64,000 nt of DNA from Candidatus Zhuqueibacterota bacterium (GCA_029261995.1 JAJDAF010000061.1:278219-342218), one strand, 5' to 3'. Shown: positions 44,434 to 52,403, counted from the first letter of the stretch. Numbers and translations: made by a program. Notes: a model not told the origin generated them from the sequence alone.

Positions 44434-44727
44434 ATGTCACGTTTTCTCAGGCACTCAGAACGACGAATTCCAAAGAAGGAAGTCAAAGACCTGCAGGTCT
44501 TCACGGCATCCTCACTGATGCACCGGTTCCAGAATGACATCGAAATACTGGAATGTGAAGAAGCGGCGGACAGAATCCGGGAACACAAGGATTGCCTGTT
44601 TGCTCAGTTCGCATTTTGGGGAGAGTGTGAAATCGAGCGGGAATGGTACTACATGGCTGCGAACGGGTCGTTGTTCTCTTCCACTACACAGATCATCCTG
44701 CTAAGAAAGGAAACTTGTCCAAGATGA
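44434..44727 (+). CDS. Unknown 97-residue protein
   Basis: Starts MSRFLRHSERRIPKKEVKDL just downstream of a good promoter. Soluble, mixed charge, with Cys, Trp and Tyr clusters in the C-terminal half (FAFWGECEIEREWYY). No family recognised. Confidence 0.5.
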   Translation: MSRFLRHSERRIPKKEVKDLQVFTASSLMHRFQNDIEILECEEAADRIREHKDCLFAQFAFWGECEIEREWYYMAANGSLFSSTTQIILLRKETCPR

Positions 44728-44731
44728 AGTA

Positions 44732-44760
44732 TTGACAAACTGTTTCGAGTTCGTTACATT
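44732..44760 (+). promoter_or_regulatory. Sigma-70 promoter of the three-gene membrane cluster
   Basis: TTGACA (44732-44737), 17-base spacer, TACATT (44755-44760); predicted start about 44767, 29 bases before ATG 44796. Confidence 0.6.
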
Positions 44761-44795
44761 TCGTTTCGCTCCCATGAACAACCATACTATTGGAA

Positions 44796-45671
44796 ATGGA
44801 TTTCAGTCAGCCACAGCTCGTCTCTTATATTCTCGCCTATGGCGGAATTATCGGTGTTATTTGGTTTCTGTTCTCCAAATCTGAGGACACACTGAATGAC
44901 AAAACCAAGAAATCGATTACACGATGGTTGAAGAACTTGAATCCAGTTGGGCCAGTGAAGAGTTGGCCAAGCCAGTTCGCGGCGATGTTTGACAAGATAT
45001 TCGGCGAAAAACACTTAGGTCTTCGATGTTTCTTACGTTCGTCAGTGGCTTCAATTGTAGCAACAACAATTTTGACCCTGATTTGGATCATGATACGACC
45101 AGAAGAATTCAACAACCTGTATGATGCACAACGATATGGGTATGTTTTTTTTCTGGGATTCCAACTCTCTTTCTCCAGTGCGTTCAATATCATACCAGAT
45201 TATATTTCTCTCCTTGAAACCAGACTAATAATAAGACATCTCAGGCGTCGATCATCATCTATCCGCACTGTCGCGCTTTTGGCAGTGGACGTACTACTAA
45301 CAGCTCTGATATGGAAGATACCGTTCAGTTTCATAGGCGCAATTATGGCTACTAGAATAATGGGAACCCCATTTTTCCAAAATTTCATTGCACTTGTAAC
45401 CAGCAACGGGCGCTTATTGAGTCTTTCTACGGGGGGGGGCACCGAAGCCCCTGCGGTAGGCATATATTTCTACTCTACGTTTTTCACTTCTGTTTGGATA
45501 TGGGCTTATGTTTTTTCCGGCATAATTGTCAAGCTGGCCAGGAGTCTTGATGTAAGCGTAACATGGCTTCGCGTCCATTTCGACATCGAGACAAAACCAC
45601 TGCGCTCAATGGCGATGGTTTCGATACTGATTGTAACAATGATTTTTGTGATTGTGCCGTTTGTGAGGTAA
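44796..45671 (+). CDS. Multi-spanning membrane protein of unknown function
   Basis: 291 residues from ATG 44796. An N-terminal span (LAYGGIIGVIWFLFS) is followed by a soluble segment with Trp-rich SQFAAMFDKIFG, then about five spans to the end (IVTMIFVIVPFVR). It is the first of three adjacent membrane-protein genes; the next starts two bases after its stop. No family recognised; joint membrane complex is an inference from spacing. Confidence 0.7.
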   Translation: MDFSQPQLVSYILAYGGIIGVIWFLFSKSEDTLNDKTKKSITRWLKNLNPVGPVKSWPSQFAAMFDKIFGEKHLGLRCFLRSSVASIVATTILTLIWIMIRPEEFNNLYDAQRYGYVFFLGFQLSFSSAFNIIPDYISLLETRLIIRHLRRRSSSIRTVALLAVDVLLTALIWKIPFSFIGAIMATRIMGTPFFQNFIALVTSNGRLLSLSTGGGTEAPAVGIYFYSTFFTSVWIWAYVFSGIIVKLARSLDVSVTWLRVHFDIETKPLRSMAMVSILIVTMIFVIVPFVR

Positions 45672-45673
45672 TT

Positions 45674-46129
45674 GTGAACGTATTCTTGACAATTCTAGCC
45701 GGTGTTTCGGTCTTCGTAATAGGACAGTTCATTTTGAAGTTCATTATCGATCCCATTCTCGAATTCAAAAGAGTGATCGGAGAGATAGCTCATTCTCTCA
45801 TCGAATATGCGGATGTATACACAAGCCCCGGCATTAGGGCCGAAGACCTGAACAATAAAATCATGTCAGAGTTCCGTAAGTTGTCATCCAAATTACAGGC
45901 ACATATGCATCTTATACCGGCGTATAGGTGGTGTGCTTCCGTATTCTTCCTACCCAAACTAGAAAAGATAATTGTAGCCTCTAGGGGTTTGATCTACCTA
46001 TCCAATACGGTCTCTAAAGACAGAGATGAGCAGGGACTTCGCAATCACGTGAGGGCAAATGAAATACAGGAGGCGCTCGGAATCTACATCCCAGACGATG
46101 TACGTATCCCCAATGAACATAGGGATTGA
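45674..46129 (+). CDS. Membrane-anchored protein of unknown function
   Basis: 151 residues from GTG 45674 with GAGG upstream. One N-terminal span (FLTILAGVSVFVIGQFILKFII) with DPILEFKRVIGEIAHSLIEYADVY directly after it, then a helical soluble domain with a hydrophobic helix. The span followed by PxxE/D..R.IG.IA..L..YA is shared by many bacterial hypothetical membrane proteins. Part of the three-gene set. Confidence 0.65.
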   Translation: MNVFLTILAGVSVFVIGQFILKFIIDPILEFKRVIGEIAHSLIEYADVYTSPGIRAEDLNNKIMSEFRKLSSKLQAHMHLIPAYRWCASVFFLPKLEKIIVASRGLIYLSNTVSKDRDEQGLRNHVRANEIQEALGIYIPDDVRIPNEHRD

Positions 46130-46143
46130 AGGTGTGGAGGATC

Positions 46144-46626
46144 ATGGATTTCTTCAACGAAACCTGGGCTGCTAGAATTCAATACTTCACGCTTCCCTTG
46201 GAAGTCGTGGGATTTACTTTGACCTCTATTGAGGTGTTGTTTCCGGAGTTGGCTGATAGGATTGAGAGACTCGTTGACAAACTGGGAAAGTCTTCCAATA
46301 GTTTCCATGACAAGCTTCGGCGGTATTATGGGAAACCCGCAGAAATGGCACTACCGGTTTTTCCTCTAATTCTTCTCACACTCATGGTGTATCCGTTCTT
46401 TTCAAGATGGTGGGGAATGTATCCTCAATTCAAGACTGCAATCTACATGTTTATTGTTTTTGGGGCATTGTACTTGACCTATTGGATCTCTTTTTTTCTT
46501 GGGAAACTAATCGATGTTCTCAACAAGGTCACGTCTGGACGGGCTCTCGGCACACTCGGCCTTGTTCTCGCCTTTCTCGGACTTCTCGGTGAGGCCTATC
46601 AATACATAACGATGGTAGGCAAGTGA
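46144..46626 (+). CDS. Membrane protein with helical N-terminal segment
   Basis: 160 residues from ATG 46144 (GGAGG three bases before). An N-terminal amphipathic region with QYFTLPLEVVGFTLTSIEVL, a soluble helical stretch (RIERLVDKLGKSS), then three spans and GTLGLVLAFLGLLGEAYQ near the end. Last gene of the membrane cluster; the IS982 element follows 141 bases later. Confidence 0.65.
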   Translation: MDFFNETWAARIQYFTLPLEVVGFTLTSIEVLFPELADRIERLVDKLGKSSNSFHDKLRRYYGKPAEMALPVFPLILLTLMVYPFFSRWWGMYPQFKTAIYMFIVFGALYLTYWISFFLGKLIDVLNKVTSGRALGTLGLVLAFLGLLGEAYQYITMVGK

Positions 46627-46767
46627 TGGCTATCTGAGAAAGAAATGGAAGTTTGTGCTGATTGTCGTAGTACTGGTGATTTTGAATTTACGTCGTTTGG
46701 AATAGAAAAGGGCCAGATTTCGTCCCGGTTTCCCCAGACCTGGCCTATAGAAGAATACTAATAAATA

Positions 46768-47781
46768 ACCCGTTGTGCTAGTCAAAAAAAAGAGATTGCA
46801 CATAGCTTTAGATGGACTTACCTTATTTAAGATCAATAAAAATAAGGAGGAAAGCAATGCACAATCTCGAAAAGAATTTCGTCATCGTATTAGATATTGT
46901 CAAGCAAAGTTTGCCGAATGACCTGGATTGTAACGGGAACCTCCCCAAGCCCGGCCCTACGCCGAAATTTTCTGATGCAGGTGTCATCGCACTAAGTATT
47001 CTAGCGGAAGCACTCATGGTTGATAGTGAACATTACCTCTTTGTGCTTCTCAGTAAACATCGTCGAGGTCATTTTAAGAATCTCATCGACCGTTCACGCT
47101 ACAACCGTCGTAGAAAACAGCTCAATGATTTGACTGAGAAAGTCAGGCAAACCTTGGTCAAAAAAATGGTCTTGGGTCAAGATGTTTTTCTCATCGATTC
47201 AATGCCTCTCGAAATCTGTAAATTTGCTCGCGCCAAGCGTCTACGTATCTGTAGAGATGACTATGAAACCGCGCCGAGTTTCGGTGGGTGTGTCGCACAG
47301 CTTAAAACCTATTATGGTTATAAATTACATAGTGTTATGACATCTACAGGTGTCATCACTCATTTCGCTATCACCAAGGCTAATGTCGCAGACATTCACT
47401 TTCTACAACAGATCAAAGCGCATTACCCAGGGTGCACCTTATTAGGCGACCGAGCTTATCTCAGCAACCCTTTGCAGCAAGAACTCTTTGATGAATACCG
47501 CTTGCTGCTTAATACACCCATGCGGCGAAACCAAAAAAACTATCGAAAACAACCTGCCGTTTTTAGAAAAACAAGAAAACGAATTGAGACTGCCTTCTCT
47601 CAACTTAGCGATCAATTTGATATCCAAAAGAATTATGCCAAATCCTTCTGGGGCTTCGCAACCAGAATCATCGCAAAAATAACGGCCTTGACTGTCTCAC
47701 AATTCATCAACTTCGAAAAAACGACACCAATTAATCATATTAAACATCTATTCGTTTAGGCAAATTACTAGCACAACGGGT
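46768..47781 (+). mobile_element. Complete IS982-family insertion sequence
   Basis: 1014 bp bounded by perfect terminal inverted repeats ACCCGTTGTGCTAGT (46768-46782) and its complement (47767-47781). Both sides are flanked by the 9-bp direct repeat TAATAAATA (46759-46767 and 47782-47790), the target-site duplication. It contains one transposase gene and looks recently active because ends, duplications and frame are intact. Confidence 0.95.
46857..47759 (+). CDS. IS982-family DDE transposase
   Basis: 300 residues from ATG 46857 (AGGAGG seven bases upstream). DVFLIDSMPLEICKFARAKR gives the first catalytic aspartate, LLGDRAYLSNP the second, and RKTRKRIETAFSQLSDQF the glutamate region of the IS982 DDE domain. 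The frame is complete. It cuts and pastes the element via its inverted repeats. Confidence 0.95.
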   Translation: MHNLEKNFVIVLDIVKQSLPNDLDCNGNLPKPGPTPKFSDAGVIALSILAEALMVDSEHYLFVLLSKHRRGHFKNLIDRSRYNRRRKQLNDLTEKVRQTLVKKMVLGQDVFLIDSMPLEICKFARAKRLRICRDDYETAPSFGGCVAQLKTYYGYKLHSVMTSTGVITHFAITKANVADIHFLQQIKAHYPGCTLLGDRAYLSNPLQQELFDEYRLLLNTPMRRNQKNYRKQPAVFRKTRKRIETAFSQLSDQFDIQKNYAKSFWGFATRIIAKITALTVSQFINFEKTTPINHIKHLFV

Positions 47782-47845
47782 TAATAAATAGATATTGATT
47801 ATTTCAGTTCCCGTTAAAATCCTCACCGTCATTCGGATATACCCT

Positions 47846-47946
47846 ATATCGTAATAGTCCGGTTGAGGCAGGCCTCATCGGTGGTGGCCATGTCCCCAAG
47901 CCCGGCGAGGTCAGCCTGGCGCATCGGGGCACCATCGAAAAGGGCA
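47846..47946 (+). pseudogene. Fragment of a ComM/YifB-type Mg-chelatase-like gene
   Basis: About 33 codons ending in a stop read [20 protein letters not shown], then HRGTIEKGI. This matches the AGLIGGG..P.PGE.SLAH.G segment of ComM/YifB AAA ATPases (natural transformation helicase), which would continue LFLDE but breaks off here. Nothing else of the gene is visible. Confidence 0.55.
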
Positions 47947-47947
47947 T

Positions 47948-48205
47948 TTGACTCAAGACATTGCTCGCCTTGTCGGGCAGAGGATTTCCAAGCGGGCCAT
48001 TGCCAAGGAGCTTAAGGTTTCCAGTGATACGGCTTATGAATATTGTCGGAGACCCCGGGAAGTAGTAACCAAAAAACGATTGACCAGAAGCGAGCATTCT
48101 ACGAATCGTCTTTGCCCATGGAAAGTTCTTTTCTTGCTCGCGTTCATGTTCGCCTCGTCTCTCCACCCAATTACATTCATCTCTCGCACCGCGTCGCACG
48201 AATAA
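47948..48205 (+). pseudogene. Helix-turn-helix remnant (IstA/Hin-like)
   Basis: TTG 47948 opens TQDIARLVGQRISKRAIAKE and LKVSSDTAYEYCRRP, a recognisable helix-turn-helix as in IS21-type transposases or resolvases. After about 40 residues the sequence no longer looks like the family. Likely a decayed insertion-sequence or regulator gene next to the ComM fragment. The rest of 47791-48389 shows no gene. Confidence 0.4.
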
Positions 48206-48389
48206 GAGGAACGATCAAACAAGAACGATTGATAAGCATTTCGGCGTGCGTATTCTCAAATCATTCGGGTAAGTACAGGAACAGCCAAACAACTGTTTGG
48301 AACGATTCTGCCCGAAAGACGTTTCTTAGATATTAACCGCTCCATCAACAATCAATGGTGCTCCTCCTGCTCTTGAGCCAGCTGCAGCC

Positions 48390-48824
48390 ATGCCTTCATA
48401 CCCAAAAATGATCGTCAGACAACTAAGCAATACCTCCTTGCTGTTCCTGGTGATCATCCTGGCACCAGGCTGCGGAGCCCAGCGAAAACTGGAATCTCAA
48501 AGAGAGATTCTGACAAACTCAGCCAACGAACTCTCTCACGGTCTTGCTTCAGCTGTTGGGCTACAGGTAGCTTTTAGAGCACAATATGGCAATATATCAT
48601 CGCGACTAAACGAGCCAGAGCTGCGGGCTTACAGAAATACTCATTTCTCCGTATCTTTGCACACGGAGCGCCAGGAGCAGGTTACCGCTGCCGTGCTCGT
48701 TCCGGCCTATGACCAGATACTCCCGAGTCTGCGACCAGGCGACCAAGTCTTAGTTGAAGGAACTCCGCACTTGACCTCAGATGGTCGGGTTTTCGTACTC
48801 GTGACCAAGCTATCCCGGCTATAG
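48390..48824 (+). CDS. Predicted lipoprotein
   Basis: 144 residues. Signal segment LLFLVIILAPGC ends in a lipobox cysteine (LAPGC). The mature part is helical at first (LESQREILTNSANELSHGLA), then a beta-rich domain with LRPGDQVLVEGTPHLTSDGR, resembling an OB-like fold. Probably attached to the cell envelope. Start at 48390 or 48408. Confidence 0.55.
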   Translation: MPSYPKMIVRQLSNTSLLFLVIILAPGCGAQRKLESQREILTNSANELSHGLASAVGLQVAFRAQYGNISSRLNEPELRAYRNTHFSVSLHTERQEQVTAAVLVPAYDQILPSLRPGDQVLVEGTPHLTSDGRVFVLVTKLSRL

Positions 48825-49153
48825 ACAAGTTATCCATGCCAAGTATAGAGAAACAACCCCATAGTATAAGCCATGTCTGGCGACATGGACCAGTCTCCCA
48901 TGAGCGAAGGGCTTAGATTTGACGTTTTCAAAATGAGCAGTAACGCAGTCCTGTTGCCACGGTAGGTTACCGATTGGCGGTGGCCGCCCAGTCTCCGCGT
49001 TCGGGAAAACTCCTGAGCGTCGCGAATTCCAGCTGAAAACCCGCCGGCTCGAGTTCTTGAGGAACGTCATGCTCCTGCAATTTTGCCTGCCGGTTTTGCT
49101 TGTAGCATGCTTTTACGGCCTTTCATGTCAGGCCTTTTCGGTCCTTGGGCAAC
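48825..49153. other. Non-coding interval
   Basis: About 330 bp without a supported gene. A minus-strand frame (48819-49070) lacks a ribosome site and family features. Confidence 0.4.
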
Positions 49154-49183
49154 TTGACAACTAGCACCGCGCCGTGATATGAT
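49154..49183 (+). promoter_or_regulatory. Strong sigma-70 promoter, leaderless start
   Basis: TTGACA (49154-49159), 18-base spacer, TATGAT (49178-49183). The predicted start coincides with the ATG at 49190. Confidence 0.75.
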
Positions 49184-49189
49184 GTTCCC

Positions 49190-49396
49190 ATGTGGAGAAA
49201 AGAACTGGGCAAAAGCCTGTTGAGTCTGGCCAACACCTTTGCGACCATCCTTATCCTGGGCTCACTAGCCAATCTAACCCTACAGCAAGTCAGCTTCAAG
49301 GATGTCTGGTGGCTACTGGCACTTGGCCTGATTTCAACCATTCTGCTCTATATTTCGGGAGTGGTTAATCTCAAACAAGCTGAACCCTACACTTAA
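49190..49396 (+). CDS. Small two-span membrane protein
   Basis: 68 residues: MWRKELGKSLLSLANTFATI, then two hydrophobic stretches (ILILGSLANLTL, LLALGLISTILLYISGVVNL). It has no Shine-Dalgarno because its promoter starts the RNA at the ATG. Small proteins of this KEL.K.LL.LA...F.T...G type are known hypotheticals. It is followed 27 bases later by a 44-residue membrane peptide gene. Confidence 0.65.
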   Translation: MWRKELGKSLLSLANTFATILILGSLANLTLQQVSFKDVWWLLALGLISTILLYISGVVNLKQAEPYT

Positions 49397-49423
49397 ATCA
49401 CTCACTCAAAAAAAACCAACCCT

Positions 49424-49558
49424 ATGTTTGAATTCGCACTACCTGCCGCTATCATCTTCATCGTTTTCGGGCTGTTTGCCGTGGTCATGGCTCTGGTCAA
49501 CAGACGCCCCGACAACCGCCATCCCGATGAGACTCGATATCACACAATCCAGCGATAA
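49424..49558 (+). CDS. 44-residue single-span membrane peptide
   Basis: ATG 49424: MFEFALPAAIIFIVFGLFAV, VMALVNRR and a polar, histidine-rich tail. One clear membrane helix with positive residues on the C-terminal side. Likely co-transcribed with the preceding small membrane protein. Unknown function. Confidence 0.5.
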   Translation: MFEFALPAAIIFIVFGLFAVVMALVNRRPDNRHPDETRYHTIQR

Positions 49559-49719
49559 GCCGTCGACTTTTTTCACTCTCCAATTGGGGCGTGGTCGCCA
49601 CCACTGGATATCATACAACATCTCTTCGCAGAAGGGATGTATTTTGAATCTGATCCGAATGACACGGTTGCATCTACCCTATCCCCGGTTTTCTTAGGTT
49701 GTGGGCGTTCCCGGTAGTC

Positions 49720-49750
49720 AAAAAAAAATGGGAAGCGCTTTCGGCCTCCC
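49720..49750 (-). terminator. Intrinsic terminator of the minus-strand zinc-ribbon genes
   Basis: On the minus strand GGGAGGC and GCTTCCC (49730-49750, one G-U pair) form a 7-bp stem followed by A and a run of nine T (49720-49728). Confidence 0.75.
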
Positions 49751-49882
49751 GTGGGTTGGTTTGTGAGCAGACTTTTTGTTTCTACCGTCCAACGCTCCCG
49801 ACTATCCCTGGCAGGTTGCTCCACAGTCCCGATGGGCACCGGGACTCCGTTTCACCGGGCACGTCTTAGTGTGCTACTCCTG

Positions 49883-50104
49883 TCAGTTAAGACAATACTC
49901 GTCATCGTCCTGGATTTTGAGGTCGTAGCTCGAGTATTCGGTTTCCAGGGCCTCGCAACGCGGGCAGCGGTAGACACGCTCATCATGCGCTCGCACCATC
50001 CAACTGTCGATGACCGGTTCATCTCGGTAAATCCAGAACATAAACCGCTTGTTGTGAACGAATTGAACTAACTTCGCGCCGCACTGGCAACGATTGCAGA
50101 ACAT
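49883..50104 (-). CDS. Small zinc-ribbon protein, paralogue of the 37636 gene
   Basis: 73 residues with paired cysteines (CNRCQCG near the N-terminus, CPRC in the middle) and the conserved end SSYDLKIQDDDEYCLN. About half of its residues match the 37636 product in register. AGGAG precedes the ATG. It follows another small zinc-ribbon gene on the same strand and is closed by a terminator at 49720. Confidence 0.7.
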   Translation of the reverse strand: MFCNRCQCGAKLVQFVHNKRFMFWIYRDEPVIDSWMVRAHDERVYRCPRCEALETEYSSYDLKIQDDDEYCLN

Positions 50105-50193
50105 CGCATCTCTCCTGTTGTCTTAACTTTTGATTGCGCGCCAGGGACAACGGGAGTCCGCGGCCTTTGCAAGCCGCAGTGGGAACACATGCC

Positions 50194-50397
50194 TCAATCG
50201 AAAACCGCTTGATACGGCAGCGTTGTCTCCTCGACTTCGATGTCCTCCGTCCAGGTATAGCGGCAGCCATCCCGGTTGCATTGCAAATAGATGTGGGTTG
50301 TTCGCTTCTCGATGAGTTCGTCATTCGCTCCTAACTCGAGCTCGCGGTAGCATTCAACCAACCGAGCCACGGAGCCCCCACAGTGGCGACATTTCAT
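50194..50397 (-). CDS. Small zinc-ribbon protein (CRHC...CNRDGC)
   Basis: 67 residues; CRHCGG and CNRDGCRYTWTEDIEVEE give four cysteines of a zinc ribbon similar to Ogr/Delta-type phage regulators. AGGAGA lies seven bases before ATG 50397. First gene of the minus-strand pair. Possible transcriptional regulator, not proven. Confidence 0.6.
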   Translation of the reverse strand: MKCRHCGGSVARLVECYRELELGANDELIEKRTTHIYLQCNRDGCRYTWTEDIEVEETTLPYQAVFD

Positions 50398-50572
50398 CTG
50401 TCTGTCTCCTGTTGTTCATTTTTTCATTCATCATAGTCCAGAGACCGTGGATGTCAAATCACGCAGGCGGTTTCGGTCTTCGCCCAGGCCTTGCTCACCC
50501 TTTGTTTTCCTGCTACCCTTGAGACAAATAAGAAATCGAACCTTGTCTCAAATGAACAGGAGGGCTCAAGCA

Positions 50573-50779
50573 ATGACCGCCACCGACAAATTCTATCCCA
50601 ACAGAGTGACCATTCCCAAAGAGATCGCCATGGCGCTCGACGCCATTCTGGACTACCTGTGGCAAGACGAGCAGAGAAACGTTGAACAGGCCGCGCCCAC
50701 CGCGCAGGACGGACATATCTTCAATGCCATGCAACTGGTCAAAGCGTGGCTCGAAGGAGGTGAGACTGATGTGGAATAA
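50573..50779 (+). CDS. Small acidic protein, paralogue of the 37413 gene
   Basis: 68 residues from ATG 50573 with AGGAGGG ten bases upstream. IPKEIAMALDAILDYLWQDE and GHIFNAMQLVKAW align with the 37413 gene. Its 3' end overlaps the DUF2958 gene by 11 bases, so the two are co-translated. Function unknown. Confidence 0.7.
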   Translation: MTATDKFYPNRVTIPKEIAMALDAILDYLWQDEQRNVEQAAPTAQDGHIFNAMQLVKAWLEGGETDVE

Positions 50780-51074
50780 GCCGAGTCGAGAGCAACTGGC
50801 AGAGCTACCAAAGCTCTACGAAACCGATGGCATTGATTGCAAGGACAAGATGATTCGCCTGCATTTCTTCATCGGTGGATGTGATTGGTACGTGACTGAG
50901 TTTGATGGTCAGAACACTTTTTTCGGGTTTGCCAACCTCAACGACCCGCAGAACGCGGAGTGGGGATACTTTACCCTTTCCGAGCTGGACACTATCAATA
51001 TCCATGGCATCGAGATCGACAACGACTTGCACTGGCAGCCACGGAAGTTCTCCGATGTATGGCAAAGAGATTAG
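50769..51074 (+). CDS. DUF2958-family protein
   Basis: 101 residues from ATG 50769 (GGAGGTGAG upstream, inside the previous gene). The pattern PKLYETDGIDCKDKMIRLHF, then DWYVTEFDGQNTFFGFANLN, then GYFTLSELD and a final WQPRKFSDV is that of DUF2958 proteins found on plasmids and integrative elements, often near replication or mobilisation genes. No known biochemical role. Confidence 0.8.
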   Translation: MWNKPSREQLAELPKLYETDGIDCKDKMIRLHFFIGGCDWYVTEFDGQNTFFGFANLNDPQNAEWGYFTLSELDTINIHGIEIDNDLHWQPRKFSDVWQRD

Positions 51075-51101
51075 AATCATGGAGTACGAACATGTTGCCA
51101 G

Positions 51102-51305
51102 GTGAGCGTGGAAAAAGGTGGCGCGAACCATCAAGACCCAACAGATGTCTACCCCGTGCCTAAATGTCTCTATCTTCCGCAGTCCAATTGGCGGGTCGGT
51201 ATTGCGACAATTAGACAGGAAAAGCTGGCCATCCGACTTGTTCACAAAAGCGAAATATCGACAGCTCTCGAAGAGACCCTGTTGCCAAACTTACCCCGGC
51301 CTTAG
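51102..51305 (+). CDS. Possible small unknown protein
   Basis: GTG 51102 opens a 67-residue frame (SVEKGGANHQDPTDVYPVPK to LLPNLPRP) 27 bases after the DUF2958 stop. Codon choice is protein-like but the end runs into the terminator stem, so it may be spurious. Confidence 0.3.
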   Translation: MSVEKGGANHQDPTDVYPVPKCLYLPQSNWRVGIATIRQEKLAIRLVHKSEISTALEETLLPNLPRP

Positions 51306-51320
51306 GTTGTCGGGGTTTTT
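51293..51320 (+). terminator. Intrinsic terminator of the DUF2958 operon
   Basis: ACCCCG (51293-51298) pairs with CGGGGT (51311-51316), then five more T residues. Confidence 0.8.
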
Positions 51321-51495
51321 TATATCCGTAACTGCGACTGGGCACTTAGTCCTGCCACTCTGCCCGGCGTATCCTTCTGTCCGGTAAACTGGCGGGTTCT
51401 CTCGATCATGGGGATGATAAAGCAGCCGTATGTAGCCTGAGAGAGTTCTTTTGTTGGGTTATCAGAAAACTGGCGGGCGGGCGTGGTTTGGGACC

Positions 51496-51512
51496 TTCCG
51501 AACCTTTCGGAA
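51496..51512. promoter_or_regulatory. Pair of TTCSGAA heptamers upstream of the helix-turn-helix gene
   Basis: TTCCGAA (51496-51502) and TTCGGAA (51506-51512), exactly 10 bp apart, the same motif and spacing as in the arrays at 54194 and 54530. They lie 43-59 bases upstream of TATAAT (51555-51560), a likely -10 of the 51588 gene, so they are a plausible operator or activator site. Confidence 0.6.
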
Positions 51513-51587
51513 ACGCGGGGCATCCGACCCCTGGCGGTCGGGTTTCTTTCGTGGTATAATATTCAGGCATTATTTGACCATAAATCC

Positions 51588-51944
51588 ATGCAAGCAATCG
51601 GAGAACTCATCGAAGAAAAGCGAAATATTATTCTGCAAGGGGCCGATGCGCTGACCAGCAAGGGCTTCACCCAGGTTCCCAACCATGTCCTGGAGAGCGA
51701 CCAAATCTCGCCGGGCGCCAAGTTGACCTATGCCATGTTGCTCAAGTACGCCTGGCAGAACGATTTTTGTTTCCCCGGACAAGAGCGGCTGGCCAAGGAT
51801 ATGGGAGCAGGGAAACGCAGTGTGGTCCGGTATGTGGCTGAATTGGAACAGGGTGACTTCATCACCATCAAACGTCGCGGGCAGGGTAAAACCAATATCT
51901 ATGTTGTCAATTGCAGGTCAGCTGTGGATAAAAAACAGGGATGA
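51588..51944 (+). CDS. Plasmid-type helix-turn-helix protein
   Basis: 118 residues from ATG 51588. After an N-terminal helix come FTQVPNHVLESDQISPGAKL and TYAMLLKYAW..., then FPGQERLAKDMGAGKRSVVR, a winged helix typical of replication initiators and regulators on plasmids (helix-turn-helix 36 type), and a wing FITIKRRGQGKTNIY. TATAAT at 51555-51560 is a good -10. Longer starts upstream run through the promoter. It may control replication or copy number. Confidence 0.75.
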   Translation: MQAIGELIEEKRNIILQGADALTSKGFTQVPNHVLESDQISPGAKLTYAMLLKYAWQNDFCFPGQERLAKDMGAGKRSVVRYVAELEQGDFITIKRRGQGKTNIYVVNCRSAVDKKQG

Positions 51945-52345
51945 CCTGTCTGGAAGTGCCAGATTGGCCTCTCAAGAAATGCCAGGTTGTAACCCCTGGA
52001 AATGCCAAATTGACACCCTAATAATATAGAGATAATAAGAACCAAATAATAAAACTCAGTATATCCCGTTAAGAAAAAAATTTTGATTTAGAATGTGGAT
52101 AACCTAGAGTCCAGCATGGATGAGCATCACTTTTTTGACCGACTTCAGGAGCAGTCGCAGACTCGCGGAAGGCTTTCAGCCAGGGCCAATAACTTTGTGC
52201 TATACTATCCCAACGAGACTTGCGTCGGCGGCGACTCACGGCAAGGAGTCGGCCGCTCCTTCCTAAGGGCCATCTCCCCTTGGGAGGCGGGATAAAGAAC
52301 TTGGATGGGAGATTCCTTATTCCGCCGAGACCGGTCTCAATCAAC
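51945..52345. other. Intergenic region downstream of the helix-turn-helix gene
   Basis: About 400 bp. A short plus-strand tail of direct GGAAATGCCA/GAAATGCCAG-like repeats lies at 51953-52005 (three 'GAARTGCCA' units), which may act as iteron-like sites for the protein just upstream. No gene supported. Confidence 0.4.
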
Positions 52346-52377
52346 CTAAAAAGCCCCCGCCAAAACAGCGGGGGCTT
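52346..52377 (-). terminator. Intrinsic terminator of the coupling-ATPase operon
   Basis: AAGCCCCCGC (52351-52360) pairs perfectly with GCGGGGGCTT (52368-52377); five T residues end the minus-strand transcript. Confidence 0.9.
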
Positions 52378-52403
52378 AAATCTTGTCTGCATTTCCACCT
52401 TTC

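Noticed and set aside
48819-49070. 83-residue minus-strand frame
   Set aside because: No ribosome site, no domain, and poor composition.
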